In this document: in pieces, positions 62,309 to 64,000 of the stretch | How positions within the stretch are numbered: position 1 is the stretch's first letter | Layout of the letters: the number at the start of each line of letters is the position of its first letter | DNA from: Planctomycetaceae bacterium | Lineage (GTDB): Bacteria; Planctomycetota; Planctomycetia; Planctomycetales; Planctomycetaceae | Assembly (NCBI GenBank): GCA_029259815.1 | Contig: JAJDEJ010000253.1 | Coordinates: 1-64,000 of the forward strand | Direction of reading: 5' to 3' | Length of the DNA: 64,000 nucleotides | Made by a program: the position numbers and the translations under genes | Notes under the pieces: generated by a model | Told to the model about the DNA's origin: nothing | The model's input: the letters and a program-made list of their open reading frames with translations, nothing else | Databases searched by the model: none

Positions 62309-63958
62309 ATGGCGGCTGTAATCTGTCGACCCAACACGGGTTACGTCATCGCGCTGACCACCCTGCTCTGCTCAGTGATTGTGCGGGCAGATGACGTCAA
62401 CTTGCGGCTGACCTTGCGTGACACTGCAACCGGTGACCTCGTGCCGGGACGAATCACGGTCGAGCAGCGACCGGGCGGGCCGCATGTCTATCACTTTGTG
62501 CAGTCTCTCGATCCGGAGGGGACGGCCATTGCGTATGACGTCACGCGTGGGCCGGAGAGTTTCGAGAAGCACACGACCGTTTCGGCTCATCCCTTCGGGG
62601 CGAAGGTGCCGCCGGGCCTGTATGTCGTCTATTACGAGCATGGACCGGAGTGGCGAGGCAACAAGGCACAGGTGTGGGTGAAGGAGGGTGAGGTCACCGA
62701 GCAGGAATTGACGACCTCCCGCTGGATCGACATGAACGAGCGCGGCTGGTACTCCGGCGACACACATGTGCATCGCACGGTCAAGGACCTGCCGAATGTG
62801 ATGCGGGCCGAAGACCTCAACGTGGCACTGCCGTTGTCGTACTGGATTCGCGACGCTTACTCGCCACCGTTGCTCGAAGACAAGACCTACGACGAATCGG
62901 CCAACCTCATCACGGTCGACCCTCAGCGGGTCATCTGGCCGATGAACACGGAGTACGAACTGTTCAGGCTCAACGGACAGCGACACACACAGGGGGCCGT
63001 GTTTGTGTTGAATCACAAGGAGCGACTCACCCTCCCTGCCCCGCCCGTCGCTCCCATCGCTGCGGAGGCACAACGTCAGGGTGCGCTCCTCGATCTCGAC
63101 AAGCACTCGTGGCCGTGGTCGATGATGCTGGTGCCCGTCATGGACGTCGACCTGTTTGAGCTGGCGAACAATCACATCTGGCGGACCGGGTTCTTCTTCA
63201 AACAGTGGACACAGGAGATGCGGCCCGAGTCGTGGAACATCGAGACGGATGCGGACGGGTTTACCGAATGGGGTTGGATCGACTTCGGCTTCAAGAGTTA
63301 CTACGCCCTGCTCAATTGCGGCTTCAAGATGCGACCGACAGCCGGCACCGCCAACGGTGTGCATCCCGTGCCACTTGGATACGGTCGCGTCTACGTTGAG
63401 TGCCCCGATGGCTTCAGTTACGACAAGTGGATGCAGGGCCTCGATGCCGGTCGTTCGTTCGTCACGACCGGGCCGATGCTGTTCACGACCGTCAACGACC
63501 AACCGCCGGGCAGCACGATCACTGTCAATGGCCAGACCAGTGTGCGTGTCGCCGGCAGTGTTGAATCGATTCATGCGGTCACTCAGATTGAGATCATCAA
63601 GAATGGTCGAGTCGTCGAGGTGATCGTCCCGCCCCACAATCACGATGACACCGAGATTCACCGCTCAACGTTTTCCGTCGACCTGCCGGTCGACAGCACG
63701 TCCTGGGTGGCCGTGCGGTGCTTTGCGCCTCAAGAGATCGACCAGCGAACAAAACGTACCTTTGCGCATTCGTCCCCCGTTCACATTGAAATGTCAGGCA
63801 AGCCGCTCCGTCCGCGAAAGATTGAGACGGAGTATTTCATCAAACGCATGCAGGATGAAATCGCGCGTAATCGCGACTTTCTCAGACCAGATGAACTCGC
63901 CGAATACGAATGCGCTCTCGACATCTACACGCGCCTTGATGCAATGGCCGTTGAATGA
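62309..63958 (+). CDS. Secreted CehA/McbA-like PHP-fold protein
   Basis: A 549-residue protein from ATG 62309 (GGGGAG upstream) with a signal peptide ending near IVRA. A beta-rich N-terminal domain (NLRLTLRDTATGDLVPGRI) is followed by GWYSGDTHVHRTVKD, the PHP metal motif; later His residues are in FVLNHKERL and ELANNHIW. The final Asp-His pair typical of the family is not obvious, so the metal site may be reduced. The C-terminal part includes GRSFVTTGPMLFTTVND and VTQIEIIKNGRVVEV as in CehA relatives. The last 42 bases of the window hold nothing I can assign. Confidence 0.82.
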   Translation: MAAVICRPNTGYVIALTTLLCSVIVRADDVNLRLTLRDTATGDLVPGRITVEQRPGGPHVYHFVQSLDPEGTAIAYDVTRGPESFEKHTTVSAHPFGAKVPPGLYVVYYEHGPEWRGNKAQVWVKEGEVTEQELTTSRWIDMNERGWYSGDTHVHRTVKDLPNVMRAEDLNVALPLSYWIRDAYSPPLLEDKTYDESANLITVDPQRVIWPMNTEYELFRLNGQRHTQGAVFVLNHKERLTLPAPPVAPIAAEAQRQGALLDLDKHSWPWSMMLVPVMDVDLFELANNHIWRTGFFFKQWTQEMRPESWNIETDADGFTEWGWIDFGFKSYYALLNCGFKMRPTAGTANGVHPVPLGYGRVYVECPDGFSYDKWMQGLDAGRSFVTTGPMLFTTVNDQPPGSTITVNGQTSVRVAGSVESIHAVTQIEIIKNGRVVEVIVPPHNHDDTEIHRSTFSVDLPVDSTSWVAVRCFAPQEIDQRTKRTFAHSSPVHIEMSGKPLRPRKIETEYFIKRMQDEIARNRDFLRPDELAEYECALDIYTRLDAMAVE

Positions 63959-64000
63959 ATCTCGACATTCTTGAGCCCGATTCGTGCGACACTTGCGGCC

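Noticed and set aside
56239-63958. The two PHP-type secreted proteins, considered as recent duplicates.
   Set aside because: They share only the GDxHxH-type motif and general layout; overall sequence and length of domains differ too much for a recent duplication.

Overview
The window is about 64 kb of a GC-rich bacterial chromosome and looks like a member of the Planctomycetes (order Planctomycetales). The basis is family composition: a tandem DUF1080 (3-keto-disaccharide hydrolase) lipoprotein, a DUF3500 protein, a DUF1570 protein, PHP/DUF3604-like secreted proteins, SLBB-like and STN-like secreted proteins, a Tad/VWA protein, a Hanks-type kinase with a Pro/Gln-rich tail, Uma2, many ECF/STAS/RsbW-type regulators, and dense families of intergenic palindromic repeats. 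Genus is not claimed. I see no rRNA, tRNA, CRISPR array, prophage or transposase.

Layout. 1-8.5 kb (+): the 3' part of gyrA, a Uma2 protein, rfbB and ugd (nucleotide-sugar precursors for envelope polysaccharide) with a small membrane protein, prfB with an intact programmed +1 frameshift, and a DUF1080 lipoprotein. 8.6-11.6 kb (-): a GntR/YtrA regulator, ABC ATPase and ABC-2 permease operon. 11.8-18.2 kb: a TadG-like VWA protein, DUF3500, a YdjM-type membrane protein, two overlapping small ORFs and an alpha/beta hydrolase. 18.2-25.6 kb (-): fabD, plsX and rpmF (fatty-acid/phospholipid start plus L32); a STAS protein; an ECF sigma, anti-sigma and methyltransferase cluster; a secreted STN-like protein. 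25.9-36.8 kb: DUF1570 protease-like protein, an actin-like ATPase coupled to an SLBB-like membrane protein, an RsbW-type kinase, a TPR protein, a ketosynthase homologue without its active-site Cys, threonine aldolase, and a RelE-type toxin between two related antitoxin-like genes.

36.9-49.5 kb: a ThDP decarboxylase, fumC, two lipoproteins, a GspE-family protein that has lost its ATPase motifs, an EEP phosphatase/nuclease, a membrane HEPN/zinc-ribbon protein, a REC protein, an RlmI-type methyltransferase, a YiiX-type papain-like protein and a periplasmic adaptor. 49.7-64 kb: a Ser/Thr kinase, accA, a 58-residue membrane protein, CvpA, dtd, a twin metal-binding protein, two PHP-type secreted proteins, a retropepsin-like protease and an mlaE-mlaF-mlaD lipid-transport operon.

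Two themes stand out. First, several proteins keep a family fold but have lost the catalytic residues (GspE-like and ketosynthase-like), or combine domains unusually (HEPN + two membrane helices + zinc ribbon; SLBB membrane protein + actin-like ATPase). Second, intergenic spaces hold about a dozen families of hairpin-forming dispersed repeats, some inside operons. These repeats create false upstream start codons for several genes; I give corrected starts where a ribosome-binding site, signal peptide or family alignment supports them.
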